A stretch of 64,000 nucleotides of DNA from Antitrichia curtipendula. Lineage: Eukaryota > Streptophyta > Bryopsida > Hypnales > Leucodontaceae. The stretch covers positions 23,064,001-23,128,000 of the forward strand of contig OX579635.1 in NCBI GenBank assembly GCA_951230915.1. Reading direction: 5' to 3'. This document shows positions 15,165-28,629 of this stretch, in pieces; position 1 is the stretch's first letter; each line of letters begins with the position of its first letter. The position numbers and the translations under genes were made by a program. Below the pieces are notes generated by a model that searched no databases, was not told where the DNA came from, and saw nothing but the letters and a program-made list of their open reading frames with translations.

Positions 15165-15999
15165 ATGCTTGTCTATTGTAGAAATGGGTGGTTGCAAGAA
15201 AGACCAAACAGTTTTGGTAGCATTTTGCCAAATCTGTAGTGTTTGCGCTCAATACTATGAATACTACAAGTACTATGAAACAAAACAATCTTAGCCATTG
15301 ATTTGAAAAATCAACAATCTACTAGTAGCATTGATTACTTGCAAGAATATTGTTAAAGAATAGAGTTATTGCTATTCCTTAAAAATAATATATTAATAAA
15401 TATCTTTGGAGCTTGCAACTTTCGAAAAAATAATTCAAAAAAATTTAAACAATATTCATTTAAAATAAATGTTTGAATATGACCCTAAGGCCCCCAAAAT
15501 GCAATTGCGAATTATGTACATAATTCTAAGAATTGCAAAAAAAACTTAGATTTTGTAGAGACCTAGTCAACATTGACAATGTCCTAATAGGAGTTAAACT
15601 CAATTTTTTCAAAAAAGAGGATTTAAAAAATAAAATAAAAATTGATAAAGTTAGAATTGCACCTAAAATTCTATTGGACTAGTGTTAGCTTTGACAAGAT
15701 ATTTGGGGATCCTTGAGTACAATTGCAATTTTCAATTTATTTTTGAAAGTTGTAGTTGTATCTAGGACCTTGTAGGAATATTTTTGGTGCCGATGAGGTC
15801 TCTACAGAGTAGGGACCTCCAATTTTTTAATTTTAATTTTAATTTTTTTTTCTTGACGAATGCATCGTTGACAGCTAGAAACAATGGCGTTGACTTTATT
15901 GCTTCATGAGTATTTTGTTTGAGTTAAGAATCAAGCAATGGTATTTAAATAGTAGTGATTTTTTGTGAAAATGTAAATAATTGATGGCCATTTTTAAGC
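15165..15999. other. AT-rich intergenic DNA, nothing recognised
   Basis: No credible frame or repeat was seen between the Mutator-like MITE and the TTTAGTGTT MITE. Confidence 0.5.
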
Positions 16000-16257
16000 T
16001 ACACTAAAAACTATATTTAGTGTTGGATTGCATTTAGTGTAGTTACCAGCCTACCCCACCCAACACTAAATCTGAACTTTGGAGTAATTAGTGTAGTGTT
16101 AGACTTGAATGCGTCGCCTTCGCCTTCTCAGATTTCAGATTTAGTATATTTAGTGTTAGAAATTACATTTAATGTTACTTACTTTAGTAGGCTTAATGAT
16201 ATTTAGTGTCATGGCTCGTAAATAGTGTTGCTAACACTAAATATAGTTTTTAGTGTA
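16000..16257. mobile_element. TTTAGTGTT-type MITE, 258 bp
   Basis: The ends are inverted repeats: TACACTAAAAACTATATT at the left and its reverse complement at the right, each followed inward by TAGTGTT. TAGTGTT is also repeated several times inside. The ACACTAAATCTGAACTT segment is shared with the element at 41979-42434. Relation to the CACTA superfamily is possible but unproven. Confidence 0.8.
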
Positions 16258-18874
16258 CTGAAAAGGTTAGTTATATTGGATTTTTACTTCTAGGGATGTT
16301 TAGTTAAAGTGTACTTGCATTACAAACTTAAGAAATTTTGATAGTTCAGTTCTGCAAACAATGTTGATACTTAGCAATTTGTTGAGTACTAGTCTAGGTT
16401 CTTCTTCTCTAGTTTGTCACAATCATAGTGTTTAACGGAAAATTTACAATTCAAAGTTCATTGGACATTGGTTAAACTATAGGGAATTGCAACATGTTCT
16501 CAGTGTAAATTGCTTTGTAACTATATTCATGTGTTTGTAGAATCTCATGCAAGCTAGCTGTAGTCATGACATTATATAGTTTTTGGCTTCAACCATCTAA
16601 GCGTTGCTGATAATTGGTGAATTTTATATGTCTTACATCCTATTTTATTTTTTGGTTGCATAATTTTAGAGGAAAAGGGAGGAGACGATTTTTTTGGTGC
16701 TCATTTTTTTGAAACTGATAAGCATGGTTTCACCATGTTTGTTTTGTTGTAGAGGTATCCATTTGATGTACAGAGGAGAGTCAAGATTCAATGTGTCCTT
16801 AATTGGCATTAGTTGAATTTGTGACGTGGCTTTAGAACATGATCTATGCTTGATGCATTCTTCATTTTGTCTGTGTTTATGACTATTACAAAGAGAATTA
16901 GAATGAGTGAAATTCCAACACCTCTCTAGGAGTATGTGTAAATTCCATATTAGTCATATTATTCTAAAAACAGTTATAGATCTTCAAACATAGATTTCAA
17001 ATCAATAGAAGTATTGAAGGCGTGTTGGTCTTCATAATATAGTAACATGACTATAGCCAATCTTAGTAATAGAATAGAGTAAATTGCTTCAATAGTGGTC
17101 CAATATTTCAGTATTTTAGTGCTCCAAAATATTCAATATCAACTATGTTATGGAAGCGACCCTTGGTGGAACAAAACGTAGATGATCGATGATGGCCTTG
17201 CATTGGTAGGCAACCACTCCAGAGTGCACCATTGTCATCCTCAAAATACAATCTCCTTTCCCTTCTAAATCCCTTTGATCACCGCAACTTCCTCATAAAC
17301 CTTGCCTCTATAGTACCTTCCAGCAACGTTCCACCACCAATGTGGACGTTGCCTTTCCAATTTTGCCTCACATCTAACAAAAACAAAGAGAACTATAGGC
17401 CGCAAGTACCACTCCCTCTATAATACCTTTTGAGTGTGAAAACACTATACTATGTCCCTTCTTCAATCACTAACGTCACTTTTAGAGTTTCAGCAACCAC
17501 GCCATCTCTAAATAGCTGAGTCATTCTCAACCACTCTAATCACTTTGTCCCTATCACACGTTGGACCACCTACCCAACACATTCCAAACAACACAAGTCC
17601 TTGATCTTTGACTAAATTAATTTTCTACTACCGATGCTTGCAAATGTCAAGTGAAAACATACCATTAGCTACCTTACATAACAACGAAGTATCCGTGAAT
17701 GCTTCAATAATTAATTAATTTGGAGGCCATTAGATTTAATTACATTGGAATATGTTTAACAATATGATTCACCTTTATGGCATGATGATTTAGATTGCCT
17801 AATGGATGTAGATACACAATCTATATTGATGACATTAATTAGTGAATTAAGTTCACTATACTACTCACTTCACAAGTTGCTGGCTAATTCATTTTTTGAA
17901 TTACTAGTACAATAGTTATTTTTTTCTCAATAAGCCTTTTCTTCTCTAATTTGAATTGTTGTTTAGACTTTTGGGCTCTTGTGAATACTTGATCAAAAAA
18001 TTGGCGTGCTTAAGAGAGAGAGTTGTTGGTGAAAGCAAAAAAAATTGGGCAAAGTTGGCTTCTTCACAAACCACTTCTCATAGTTAGGTTTTAGTTTCTT
18101 GTTTCTTTTATTGGTGATATAGTATTTGGAGTTTATTGAGTTGTTTGTTTCTAAGTTATTTGATGCGAGAACAATAACAAGTTGATCAAGGGGGTGAAGA
18201 CACCTTGCATACGTTCCTCAAAAGTCAAAACACACTAATGGTTGTTTTGGTGCATGGATGCAAATGATGCCCTTGTCCTCATGATATAACTTAGAGCATA
18301 CAAACAGGGATTTTTGATCTAAATTCTTACTTGTCTTTCTAAAAAAAATTGATTTGTATCGGATATTGGTTTTTTCTAAGGGCTATTTTTAGCCACTAGA
18401 TTTTATTGAACCTCTATGCATGGTTTTAAAAAAAATATGTTAATATATGTATAATTATAAAAATGCAAGACTTCAATCCTTTTATTGTTTCTTTTGTAGA
18501 GATGTTCCAAAAAGTGATTAAAATTTATTTTTTTATAGTTTCAACTATACCCAAGCCCCCCTAGGAATATTGTCAATGATGACGCTATTTCCACGGATTG
18601 TAGTTTTAGAGAAGTCTTTTTAAAAGTAAATTTTCAAGATATTTTAATTGGTTTTCTAAAACTATTGCACAACCTTTAGGGCCTTGAGGTGTGATTGATG
18701 TTCTTTCTTTATTTTTTATTTCCTTTTTGAAAAAGATATTGAAATTTGAAAAAGAAAAAGAAAAAATACAACTTAGACTGATCATCTTGACAAGGTCACT
18801 AGATTGAAGGTAGGAAGAGATAATATCCACCTAGAGTTATAAAGTCTGCTAGTGTAGTATACCCTATTTGAACA
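16258..18874. other. AT-rich intergenic DNA
   Basis: No gene recognised. The stretch at 17150-17640 is less AT-rich than its surroundings but has no frame with a recognisable domain on either strand. Confidence 0.45.
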
Positions 18875-19105
18875 TCAAATATTTGTAAATTCAATTTGAA
18901 TGATGGCATGAGGGCCATCACTACAGTCATTAAGCCATTCTCGCATAAACTGTGTTCTTCCAAGCAAAAAGGCAAATTCTAATGCCAAGTTAATAGTTTC
19001 ACCAATGATGAATAATTTGTATCTAGTGCACCAAATTTGCCATAAGATAGTAGCCTTCACAGCATTCCATATTGCATTCAAGGCATGAATGTTAAAAAAA
19101 TACAT
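18875..19105 (-). pseudogene. possible non-LTR retrotransposon C-terminal remnant
   Basis: A 76-codon frame reading NAIWNAVKATILWQIWCTRYK. This resembles the Trp-rich segment after the zinc-binding part of plant LINE ORF2 proteins, where W..IW..R is common. No reverse transcriptase domain is found upstream on the - strand, so it would be an isolated fragment. The match is from memory of the family pattern and is weak. Confidence 0.3.
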
Positions 19106-20714
19106 ATTAACATTGTTATACTTTTTAGGAGGAATGCTAATAAGAATTTCCTTTTAGGAAAGTGTAAGTATTGTTTTGAAATAAATAAAACATAAAACCT
19201 ACTATTGTTTATTAAAGTTGTAGTTGTTGTCAAAGACTCTTTAAAATGATATCACTTTTGACAATAATCCTACATGGCCTATGCTATAATTGCAATATAT
19301 ATATATAACATTTTTGATTTTTTTCAAAAAAATTTGTAGGACTTCGGGTCCTTTAGGGACCTCGTTGGTATTGATAAGCTATCTATAATCATAGATTTCC
19401 ACAATAAGTTTTTAAGTTTTTAAAATTTTGATATTTTTGTTTCTATTTTTTTGAAAAAATGTTGGAGGATTCCAAGCCTTGTAGTAACCTTGTCAATATT
19501 GATAAGTTTTTTTTGAAGCTTGTGATCTAACAACAATTTATATTTGAAGTAAATGTATTTGTTTTTGAATTTTTTTCTTGAAAAATGTCATTGTTTTTTA
19601 GTATAATAGGATATTCTTTGGCACTTGCAACATCTTCTCTTGCAACATTAGTACAAAATTCAAAGGTAAAGTATATTGATTGTATTTTAAGTTGCAATGC
19701 CATGTCTCTCTTGTAAAACCTTCTTGAACCAATAGGAATCCTTATAAATGGTTGCAAATTTTTTTCTCTAAGGTATATATATAACTTCAAATTTTTCCCT
19801 ACTTTGCATCTTCCTAAAGTAGCTTGTCAATATAGGCACTTTGAAAGGTCCAAGATGAGCAATTATATTTTAAATTATAATTATGTAATACATGTTAATG
19901 AATTCTTGTTGTCTCTAGTTCAAGCTCAAGTAAGATTCTAGAGTGCCCAAAAGAGAAAAAATTTCATACAGAAGATGTAAGAAAAAGTGATTGTTTTACA
20001 TTTTTTGAGTTGGAGGGAAACCCTAAGGATAACTATGAGTGACAATGGGTCTTATTTGTGATTTTGTGGGCTTCAGTGATTTACAAGTCTTATTTTAGAA
20101 AGCTATATTTTTTTAATGAAAATTCAGCATCTTTGTGGTCCAAACAATACATACTAGTGGCAACAAGTATTCATTTGGAGCTAAATGGATGAAACAATTA
20201 CTTTATATTAGATGATATTTTTTAATAATATGTTCTATTAGATGAAAGTAATTGTCCTTTTGAAAATGATGTTTATATCTATTTCCTTATGGAGGATATT
20301 GATTACACTAAAGTCATCTAGGAAGAAGTAAGGATGATGAAAAAACTTTCATCATTATGACTTTTAACCTCAACCCTGCTAACTAAGCTAACATTAATTA
20401 ACTCTTTACATGGCTTTTGGTGAATTTAAATGGATGGATTAGAATGTAGATGATTTATTTTAGAAAATTAGAAAGGTGTTTAAAGGTTGAACAAAGCAAG
20501 AATAACTTAGAAAGTGAGCTAAAGTGAATGGAGAATAAAATTGAGTCCAACCTATATATATAATTTTTGGCCATGATAACCAAATGTAATCCATTTCAAA
20601 TTAAAGGCGTTGTAGGATGTTAGAAATGATTGACTTATATGTATTCCATTAAAATATTAAATTTATTATATATATTAATAAGTATTCAACAACAAGCTTG
20701 AGTTGGTTCAATAC
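19106..20714. other. AT-rich intergenic DNA, nothing recognised
   Basis: Includes a (TA)n run near 19295 and an 87-codon frame on the - strand at 19527-19790 without a recognisable domain. Confidence 0.45.
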
Positions 20715-20718
20715 TTAA

Positions 20719-21312
20719 CCCTTAAAGGACCGGGGGTGTTTGAGCATAGTCCTTGTTTTCTTGACTAATTCTTGTAATAAGCATAATTCTTCATTCAAGT
20801 AGAATAATTTTGACTATCCCCACCGTTGAAATGCAACAAGACTTATTTAGCTTTACTACAAAGAAAAGATCAACAAAATTGCAATTTTTTTGAGAAAATG
20901 TCATAATTGACAAGATTGATGAAAGATGTCCGGTTAGGGAGTACTTTGTATGTATGCTGAAATTAAAATGTTGAAATCGGAATGCTCAAAAGTGCTCCAA
21001 ACTTATTTATTTTTTTGCCACATGTGCATATCATCATAATATTGATGTGTAATTTTTTTCAAATAATTTTGAGGTGTAGAAAAAAAAAGTGAGAATGTGA
21101 AGCAACAAAACACAATGCTTTTCCATTCTCCAAAAAATTACCAAAAATTGCACACTCAATCATTTCCCGATCGGATTGCACCAACATATTTAAAAGAAAA
21201 AATCACCTAAGGTCTATTTTTTTGCTTATGAACTATTAGTGAGGTTCACATATCGATTTTTTTACAAATGTAGTTGTAGAAGCCATGTGGTGGCCTTATG
21301 GTCTTGTAGGGG
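20719..21312 (+). mobile_element. possible piggyBac-type MITE, copy D
   Basis: TTAA at 20715-20718 and 21313-21316 brackets ends CCCTTAAAGGACC and GGTCTTGTAGGGG, which are inverted to each other with mismatches. Length is 594 bp. I could not align the interior with the other copies, so membership rests on the ends alone. Confidence 0.45.
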
Positions 21313-21656
21313 TTAATAATTGATTTGTCAATTGACCTTACATAATTTCAAAAGGAAAACTTCATTGGACAATATATTGAGGTGCTTTATATTTGTGGGA
21401 ATGGTAAGATTCTTTGAGAGACAGTTAAAATGGATTTTTTCACATAATGAAATTCTAGTTGAGAACATGATCATTTTTTGTTTTCCTTAAAGTAACTAAC
21501 TGGATGGAATTCAATGTGAGCCCCAGTAAACCTAATTGAGCTCACATGAGTCCAAGAAAGTCAAAGAGACAATGGTAAGTCTAAATGAAGTGATGTAAGC
21601 ATAGTTGATTGAAAAAATAGCCTATATAAGCTTTTATGAATTGTCAAGTGGTTTAA

Positions 21657-22570
21657 CCAATAAAGCCCCGAGGCCTTTTCTCCATCAAAACACACTCAAA
21701 ACTGCCACTTCTATTGCAAAGAGCAAAAAACTATAAAAATTGTTTATTTTGCATAATTAACCGTAGGATCTTATATTAAACTAGTATGAGAATGTATGCA
21801 AGAAATTTCAGAAACTTTGACCAAATAGATTGCAAGATAATTGCATTCAAAGTGAAGAAAACAAGTTTTTTTGCACCTTGCTTGACTAGATTTTTGGGCT
21901 TTGAACCTATTTAACTTAAATTTTTGGTATTTTTGATTTTGATTTTCTAAGTTTATATGTTGAATACTTCAGTTGAGAATCTAGGAAAAAAAATTCAAGA
22001 AAAAAACACTAAATTTTTACTCATTAAAAAATTGTTAAGTAGAAATAGGTTCAAGATTGAAGGAATAACTAAATCGTTAATAGGTCTAAGACAAATTTGA
22101 AATACCATAATTCCAACGGTGAGATTGTTCTAGCAAGCAAATTCAACCTTGTCTAACAATTTTTTTCTGAAAATTGTAAAAACTGCATTCAAAAATGAAT
22201 CCTAAAACTTATTTTTTCAAGAAGATGCTTAGATTGCCCGAAAAACTAAGATTGTCCATAACTTTTTCATTATTAGTCCAAATAGAATGAATCAAAGCTT
22301 CAAATGTACACTAAAAGACATAGATTTTGGAAAAAATATTTAAGAAATTTATTTTGACTTTCTGTGATTTTTTTGTGTTGCCCGCTGAACTCTATTTTTG
22401 GCATAATTTTTTCTCCCAGGCACCATTTGAAATAAAAATTATATATCCACAAAGCTCTCGCAGAACCGCACAACCTCAAAAAATCCCACAAAAATTCTCT
22501 ACAAATTGAGGTCACAGGAACCTACCCGGACCCAAATTGTCCCCCGAGGGGACAAACGGGCCTTTAGGGG
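21657..22570 (+). mobile_element. piggyBac-type MITE, copy A (914 bp)
   Basis: Flanked by TTAA at 21653-21656 and 22571-22574. The ends read CCAATAAAGCCCCGAGG and, inverted, CCCCTAAAGGCCCG. It is closely similar throughout to copy B at 42953-43868, including GGACCCAAATTGTCCCCC before the right end. The right end also holds a small hairpin (TTTGTCCCCTCGGGGGACAA on the - strand). The roughly 70-codon frames seen inside A and B reflect shared descent, not a gene. Confidence 0.85.
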
Positions 22571-22574
22571 TTAA

Positions 22575-24147
22575 ATTGATTTAAATCCAAGCATATCTAA
22601 CTTCACATCAAAGTCCATCCAAGTTCATCCATTTCATCTAAAATCTTTTTAGTCCATTATATGCTTTGAAACTTTTAAAAAATGCCAAAGACCATGAAAA
22701 AATTGCCCAAACTTCTTAAACTCTATCCTATTCCATTTAAAGTCTATTTAAAATCAAGAAACATGTATTTAAGTAGTTAACTGTATGATACCAACAATAC
22801 TTTGCAACAACAAATTTACAATTGAAAATGAAACAAAATACCAATACATAATTACATATTGATTGTGGGGTCATTTCTAAAATGTTCTTGCACATGACTA
22901 TTTCTAAGTCCTAACAAATGCTAACAAAAGTGTTGGAGAAGAGAAGCCAATGGATGAATTACAAGTATTGTATTATATTTTTTTAGTTATATGCTGCTTT
23001 GATGCAAGAGTTGATCTTTTCATTAATATCCCTACATTAAACTTTAATGAGCTTAAACATATTTATGGAAGCGACTTGTTAAAGTAGCATTGTAGCAAGG
23101 TAGTTCATCATAATATCCTAACTCTAACTTCTTGTGAAATGTAAACATAGAGGTTATCCATTTTGTACCTCATATTTGTAAGTTTTGATTTTAATTAGAC
23201 AAAAGAGACACTACTTGATTCTTGCCCTTTATGATTTTGTTCACTTTGTGCTTAAATGTTTTTTGCATTGCATTAAGTGGACGTGATTTATAATTAGAGC
23301 ACTTCCTTTATCAAAAAACAAATATGACAATACATCATGATAAAAAAAATGTGTTTATAAGAGCAAATTCAATGATTGGAATAGTTAGTTTTGTCCTTTT
23401 ATCTAAGTAGCCATCCAACACAGGTTTAGGGATTCAATATGACATTTTTTAGAATTTTCATTTCTATTCATTTTTAGCAATGTAAAAATGACTGCCACAT
23501 AGACCATTAAAAGATTAGGTTCAAGATTTTATATTAGAAATTTATGAAATACCTTATTTACCATGGTCTTAGAGCATCTGCAATCCATAGTCATAAGTAC
23601 AATTTATTTGTAAAATTAAAAAAATCTTAAAATATATTTTTGAGCTTTCCAAAAAGATTGGCCACTTTTTAATCGCAAAAATAATTTTCAACAAGAATTT
23701 AGTTTCTCGCTCAGATTTTCCAACTCTATGCTCTATGCTTTCATACTAGCTTTATTGAGATGGTATGTCTTGCCTTGACATTTAAAGTTGTAGGCACGTT
23801 ACACTGCATATAAACATAAGTTTCCTTAAAAATCTATTTTTTGAGGCCTCCAAAAGACCGTGAGTTCTCGGACTATAGGAAACATGGTAATAGAGCAAAA
23901 CCAATAGTCTGACATGGCCGAGAAATTGCCACATCATATAATTAAATTTATTTATTTTAGTTAAATTTTTTTTAGTGTGATGATATTGTAGTGTTTTACA
24001 TGCAAGGAAGCAAACCTGAAAGGGTCTCTTAGAGGTCTGAAATCTCTTCTAATGCTCCGCAACTAAGGTCGATAAGCATTGCTACAAATGTGAGCATAAC
24101 ATGAAGTAATGACAAATGTTGAACATTAACTAAGTTCTCCATGGCTA
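22575..24147. other. AT-rich intergenic DNA, nothing recognised
   Basis: No credible frame or repeat found. Confidence 0.45.
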
Positions 24148-24560
24148 TCAATATGGTCCTTTTGAAAAACTTTGCTTGATTATAGACATTGTACAAAAGC
24201 TAAAAGCGTTGGGGTCATCCGAGTCTATACTTGGAGCCAACTTCTCTTGCAGTGAGTTCACATCCACACAACAATTGTTAAAGATTGTATATAAGAAACC
24301 AAGAATGCTTGTCTCTTGAAGCAATATTCCATAGCAATCCGTGAGAACATCAAATGCCAATGACAACAATTTCTATGAAATAATTCATACTTGTATAAAC
24401 CATGCTTGATTGTCTAAACAACATGCTTAGCCAAGCCATTTGCCTTAGGGTGATCTAGAGAGATGGTGCCATGATCTATCATGACCTTAGTGCATAAATC
24501 TTCAAGCGAACCAAAAAATCTTTTTCCTTGATCTATTAACACCTCAGCAAATGCTTTAAA
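24148..24560 (-). pseudogene. Ty3/gypsy integrase core remnant
   Basis: On the - strand, 24550 down to about 24380 reads ..FGSLEDLCTKVMIDHGT, then ISLDHPKANGLAKHVV, a stop (TAG), and TIKHGLYKY. This fits the retroviral-type integrase core of plant gypsy elements, where the last catalytic Glu lies in a DHP.ANGLAE segment; here that Glu is Lys. The TAG sits where Gln is usual. After a frame shift the sequence goes on as IAMEYCFKRQAF, like the segment that follows the core. Frame shifts and the stop make it a pseudogene. A MITE at 24579-24815 lies immediately upstream. Confidence 0.65.
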
Positions 24561-24578
24561 ATGTGCCAAAATTCAATC

Positions 24579-24815
24579 ATGATATAGAAACCTGTGTTTT
24601 ATGTGCCAATTTATAATTTTGGTGAAGGATTTTTAGGTGATGTCCAATAGAACAACTTATGTTTTTATTTCAATAATAACATTCAATATAACATCCAAAT
24701 GTTACATTGGACGTTATTGTTGACATAAAAACATAAATTTGTTCTATTAAAGTTCACCTAAAATCTGTCACCAAAAATTATAAAATGTCACATAAAACAC
24801 AAGTTTCTTATAGTG
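24579..24815. mobile_element. foldback MITE, CACTA-like right end
   Basis: Arms of about 110 bp pair around a short loop near 24700. GTGTTTTATGTG at the left matches the inverted CACATAAAACAC at the right. The right end read inward is CACTATAAGAAAC, like CACTA termini, while the left end has decayed to CATGATATAGAAAC. Target duplication not resolved. Confidence 0.65.
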
Positions 24816-27692
24816 TCAAACAATCCTACAAAATCTAACAACGGATGGTTGCCCAAGCCATGATGAGCAAAAGGCACAACTAAGGTCATAAGGTTTTAAG
24901 ATTTGACACCACAAAACATTATGAAGTGGCCACATATTGATACATGTGAGTCCACAATTGTTAATATGTGAGCCTAGGATCTTGAGTCCATGAGCCTAGA
25001 AGCCTAGGCTCCTATAATATAGAGACCTTTCATGATTATAGGATATTTATATTATAGGTGTCTATGTTGTAGGTACCTACGTTATAAGCTTCTTCTGCGG
25101 TTATAGGATATTTATGTTATAAGTATATATTATAGTCACCTTCAATAGTTGTAGAGTATCTATTTACACCTAAGCTTATAGGCTCACATGCTAGCGTCGT
25201 TCCATGTGAGTCCACCAAAGTTGATTCTAAATCATAGAATACCTCTTGTGCACTCTAAAATGCCTAAGCTCCTCATACACTTGTCGTACTAAAGAAGATT
25301 TCTAATCTAGCTTTGGAACTATATTTTGTAGAGAGACACTATGTATTGGTCTCTAGAGGAACATGAGTTAATATAAAGAAAACTTTATTCTATTGATTTA
25401 AAAATTAGAAAATTGTAGAAGTAATATATGGCTAATAGTATGAGGGCATGGGTATTATAAGTACTATAGGATATGAGATAAGAGAGAATATCAGTAAAGT
25501 ATTAAAACAAACTTTGGGTCTGTTTTAAATAATCAATAAGACAAATGCAGCTATATTGTGGTAACCTATGATCCTTTAGAACGAGCAGAAAATGTGAGTT
25601 GCAAAGATTTGACACTTGGCAACTTATTGATGGTTTGTAGCTTTCTCCTCATGGAAATACATATGTGTACAATTAGGATTTTGGACTCATGATTCCTTAT
25701 TGTTTGTTTTTTTTGCCAATGGTGTTAGGGAGGGAGGGTTTGCCTTGGAATAATAACAAGTTTCTAGCTATTAACTATGGTTGGCCCTCAAACATAGAGA
25801 TATAAATTTAACAACAATCAATGTAGAAAAAACTCACTCCTACCGTCAACCCTATCTAGTATCACAACAATTTCTAGAAAGAATCAAGTATGACATCCGG
25901 AGGTAAGGAGAGGAATGCCAAATGGGAATGCAAGATGGAATGGTGCTTTGTGCATTCTCAAAAACATACCATAGTTGTAGGACAAGGTCAATGGAAAATA
26001 ATTCTAAAAATAAATGCCAAAATTTTAGAAAAATTATGTTTTCAAAATACAAAAAATATTGGCAAAAAATTATTTTTTAAGAATTTGCCAAACCTTATTC
26101 TACTTGAAAAATAAGTATTCAATAGAGAGGTGCCGATATTGCCCTATACTTACAATAATTGAAGCTATGAATCAACATAAAAATCAAGAAACCAAGTTGC
26201 TAGAATAGAGATGTCAAACCAACTCATTCACAACCTTGTGTACATCACACATTCACACCTCTCACCCACATCCATACATGCATGACTCTTTGTAAAAATG
26301 ATTTTTAATCCCTCAAGGACCATCATTGTTGAAGAAGAATAATGATTGAATTGGAAATTATCCTATTAGTATAATAAGTTCGTTTCAAGGGAGAATTTTA
26401 AGTAGGATTCAATAGCTATTAGATTTTAACCCTAGCCAGGTTGCACAATTCAAAAAGATTTGCATTAAATTACTTCTAACTTGGTTCACTTCCAATTTGC
26501 ACATCACTATTAAGGTATGGAGGTTAGGAACTTTAACTCTTAGATTGGCTCTTAAACTTCCGACTTAGACTGAATCTTTTCTCCTTGATTCTTGTTTTCC
26601 AACATGAAAACCACAAATTCTTCTCCAATTTGATTTCTTTTATTGGGATTACGAATAAACATTATAACAAATAGTTTAGCATACGCACATACTCCAACAA
26701 CCAACTCAGATTGGACTGAGCATACAACTACTCTTTTAATTTTGCAATTCAAGCAATTAATTTAATACATACTCTAGCACTCTAACTACTAATTCAACAA
26801 CGCAATCACATCCACATCCATCATATGCACGCATGCAACCAATTTGGTATATAATTTTTCTTTGATTAATCAAATTGGTGAATAAAATCACTGTTACACT
26901 TAGAATTCTTCTTTGCATTACTACTTTTCATCACACTCCTTCCACACTAACATTGCAAAATTTTCTTTACACTCTCACGTATTCTTTCTAATTGGAACTT
27001 GATTCTCTCCACTCCATAAATTTCAACTAGGTTAATGTAAATCTCCACAGCTTTGAATAAGCATCAGTCCATCTTCACCATACACTCACCAACTCTTCAA
27101 CTTCCATATACTTTCGACTTGGCACACTCATTCCATCTTGAAATACACAGACACGGACATCACTCCAGCTTGACCAATTAGCACACATACAAACATTCCG
27201 ACTTGGACTCAAACATACCATCAAACACACAAACATACAAAACGAAAATAAAATGCAACCTGACTAACTGGGACATGCACTAGCTTGCTCTCAATAGTGG
27301 GTGAAGAAAAATGAATGTAAAATCAACCTAATAGAAATTCCCAAAACTGACTGTTACCAACAACTTCCAACCACCCAAATTAGCATCTAACACACAACCA
27401 ATTTTGACAACCCCCTCATCTACTTCCACCTTGATTTCAACACCTAGATTGTGCCAACTAGGACAAATACCCCATGTGATTGATCTTTGATCATTAAACC
27501 CAAATTGGAAACCATAAAGCCTTAACAAGACTCATACTTGAAATATACCTTAATATCACATTAAAACTAACCCAAAAAATGTACTCCTGACTTGACAAAA
27601 CATCTCAAAAACTACCAAATTGGGACTTAAATTAGATAATAACCTGCAAAGCACACCAAATAGGCCTTCAAATACACATCAAAAAATCAAAA
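24816..27692. other. AT-rich intergenic DNA
   Basis: No gene recognised. At 25005-25140 there is an irregular array of TATAGG/TATTTAT motifs (low-complexity). A TTAATCCCTCAAGGACC segment near 26310 looks like a lone piggyBac-type MITE end. Confidence 0.45.
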
Positions 27693-27696
27693 TTAA

Positions 27697-28625
27697 TGGC
27701 CAAATCGTCTATCTACAATCATGTTTAGAGGCCCCAAACTGCTTTAAAAGACTTGTCCCTAAAGGAAAGTCAAAATCTTCATCAATTTTTGTTTTTTAAC
27801 AAAAGCAACTATACAATCTTTTGGTTAATTTGCTCAAGTACATTGTCGTAAAATTTTAGAGTGAACATCCCCATTGATTGCAAGTTAAATGTGCCTAATC
27901 TTCAAAACATAGGCTTTTCAAGTCCTTCTAAAAGGTGAAGTTTTGTCTTTCAACATTTTAAGGAAAAAACACGTATATCCTAAGACTAGTGAATTTTAGT
28001 CATTAATTTGGAAAACAAGTTGAAAAAATATATTTAAAAATTTAAACAAAAAAACTTTCATATTTAAAACTGTAAAGTGGAAGGTGTTATTGAATAAGAA
28101 ATACAACTAATATGCTAATATTTTTTGGAAAAATTTGAGAATTGTTAATTCTAATAGTGAGAATGTTCTAATAAAAAATTAATATCTTTTATTATTATTT
28201 TTATTTAATTTTTTTCAAAATTGACAACAAATGACTACTTCATATGTTTTTTCTACCTTTAATGCCCGCAAAATAAAACTCTTCATAACTTTTACTTCAT
28301 TATTTTTTATTTTTTATTTTTAAATTACCTCATTATTTGTAATTCAATAGTTTAAGTATTTTTGAGTAGGTATCAATCTATAAGATCTCAAAAAAAAACT
28401 ATATTTTTTTTAATACATTTTTTGTTGCTCAACTTGCAAATGAAATCAAGAAAATTCTTCTAAACTTTGAAATATTGATCATAATGCCATGAAATAAAGC
28501 TTCATATGTAGATTGTAATAAGAATCTTCCATTCTAAATATTTCATGCAAAAACTCTAAATTATAAAGTCAATAGAGGTTGCCTGAGTTCTCAAAACCTC
28601 CAAAGTGGGCTCCTTAGGCCTGGGG
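27697..28625 (+). mobile_element. piggyBac-type MITE, copy F (old)
   Basis: TTAA at 27693-27696 and 28626-28629. Length is 929 bp. The interior aligns with copies A and E: TTTAGAGGCCCCAAACTGCT (near 27724) against the same position in E, and TAATAGTGAGAATGTTCTAA (near 28152) against CAACGGTGAGATTGTTCTAG in A. The right end reads GGCCTGGGG. Non-coding. Confidence 0.65.
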
Positions 28626-28629
28626 TTAA

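Noticed and set aside
15049..15288. 79-codon - strand frame
   Set aside because: It runs through the terminal repeat and target duplication of the Mutator-like MITE.
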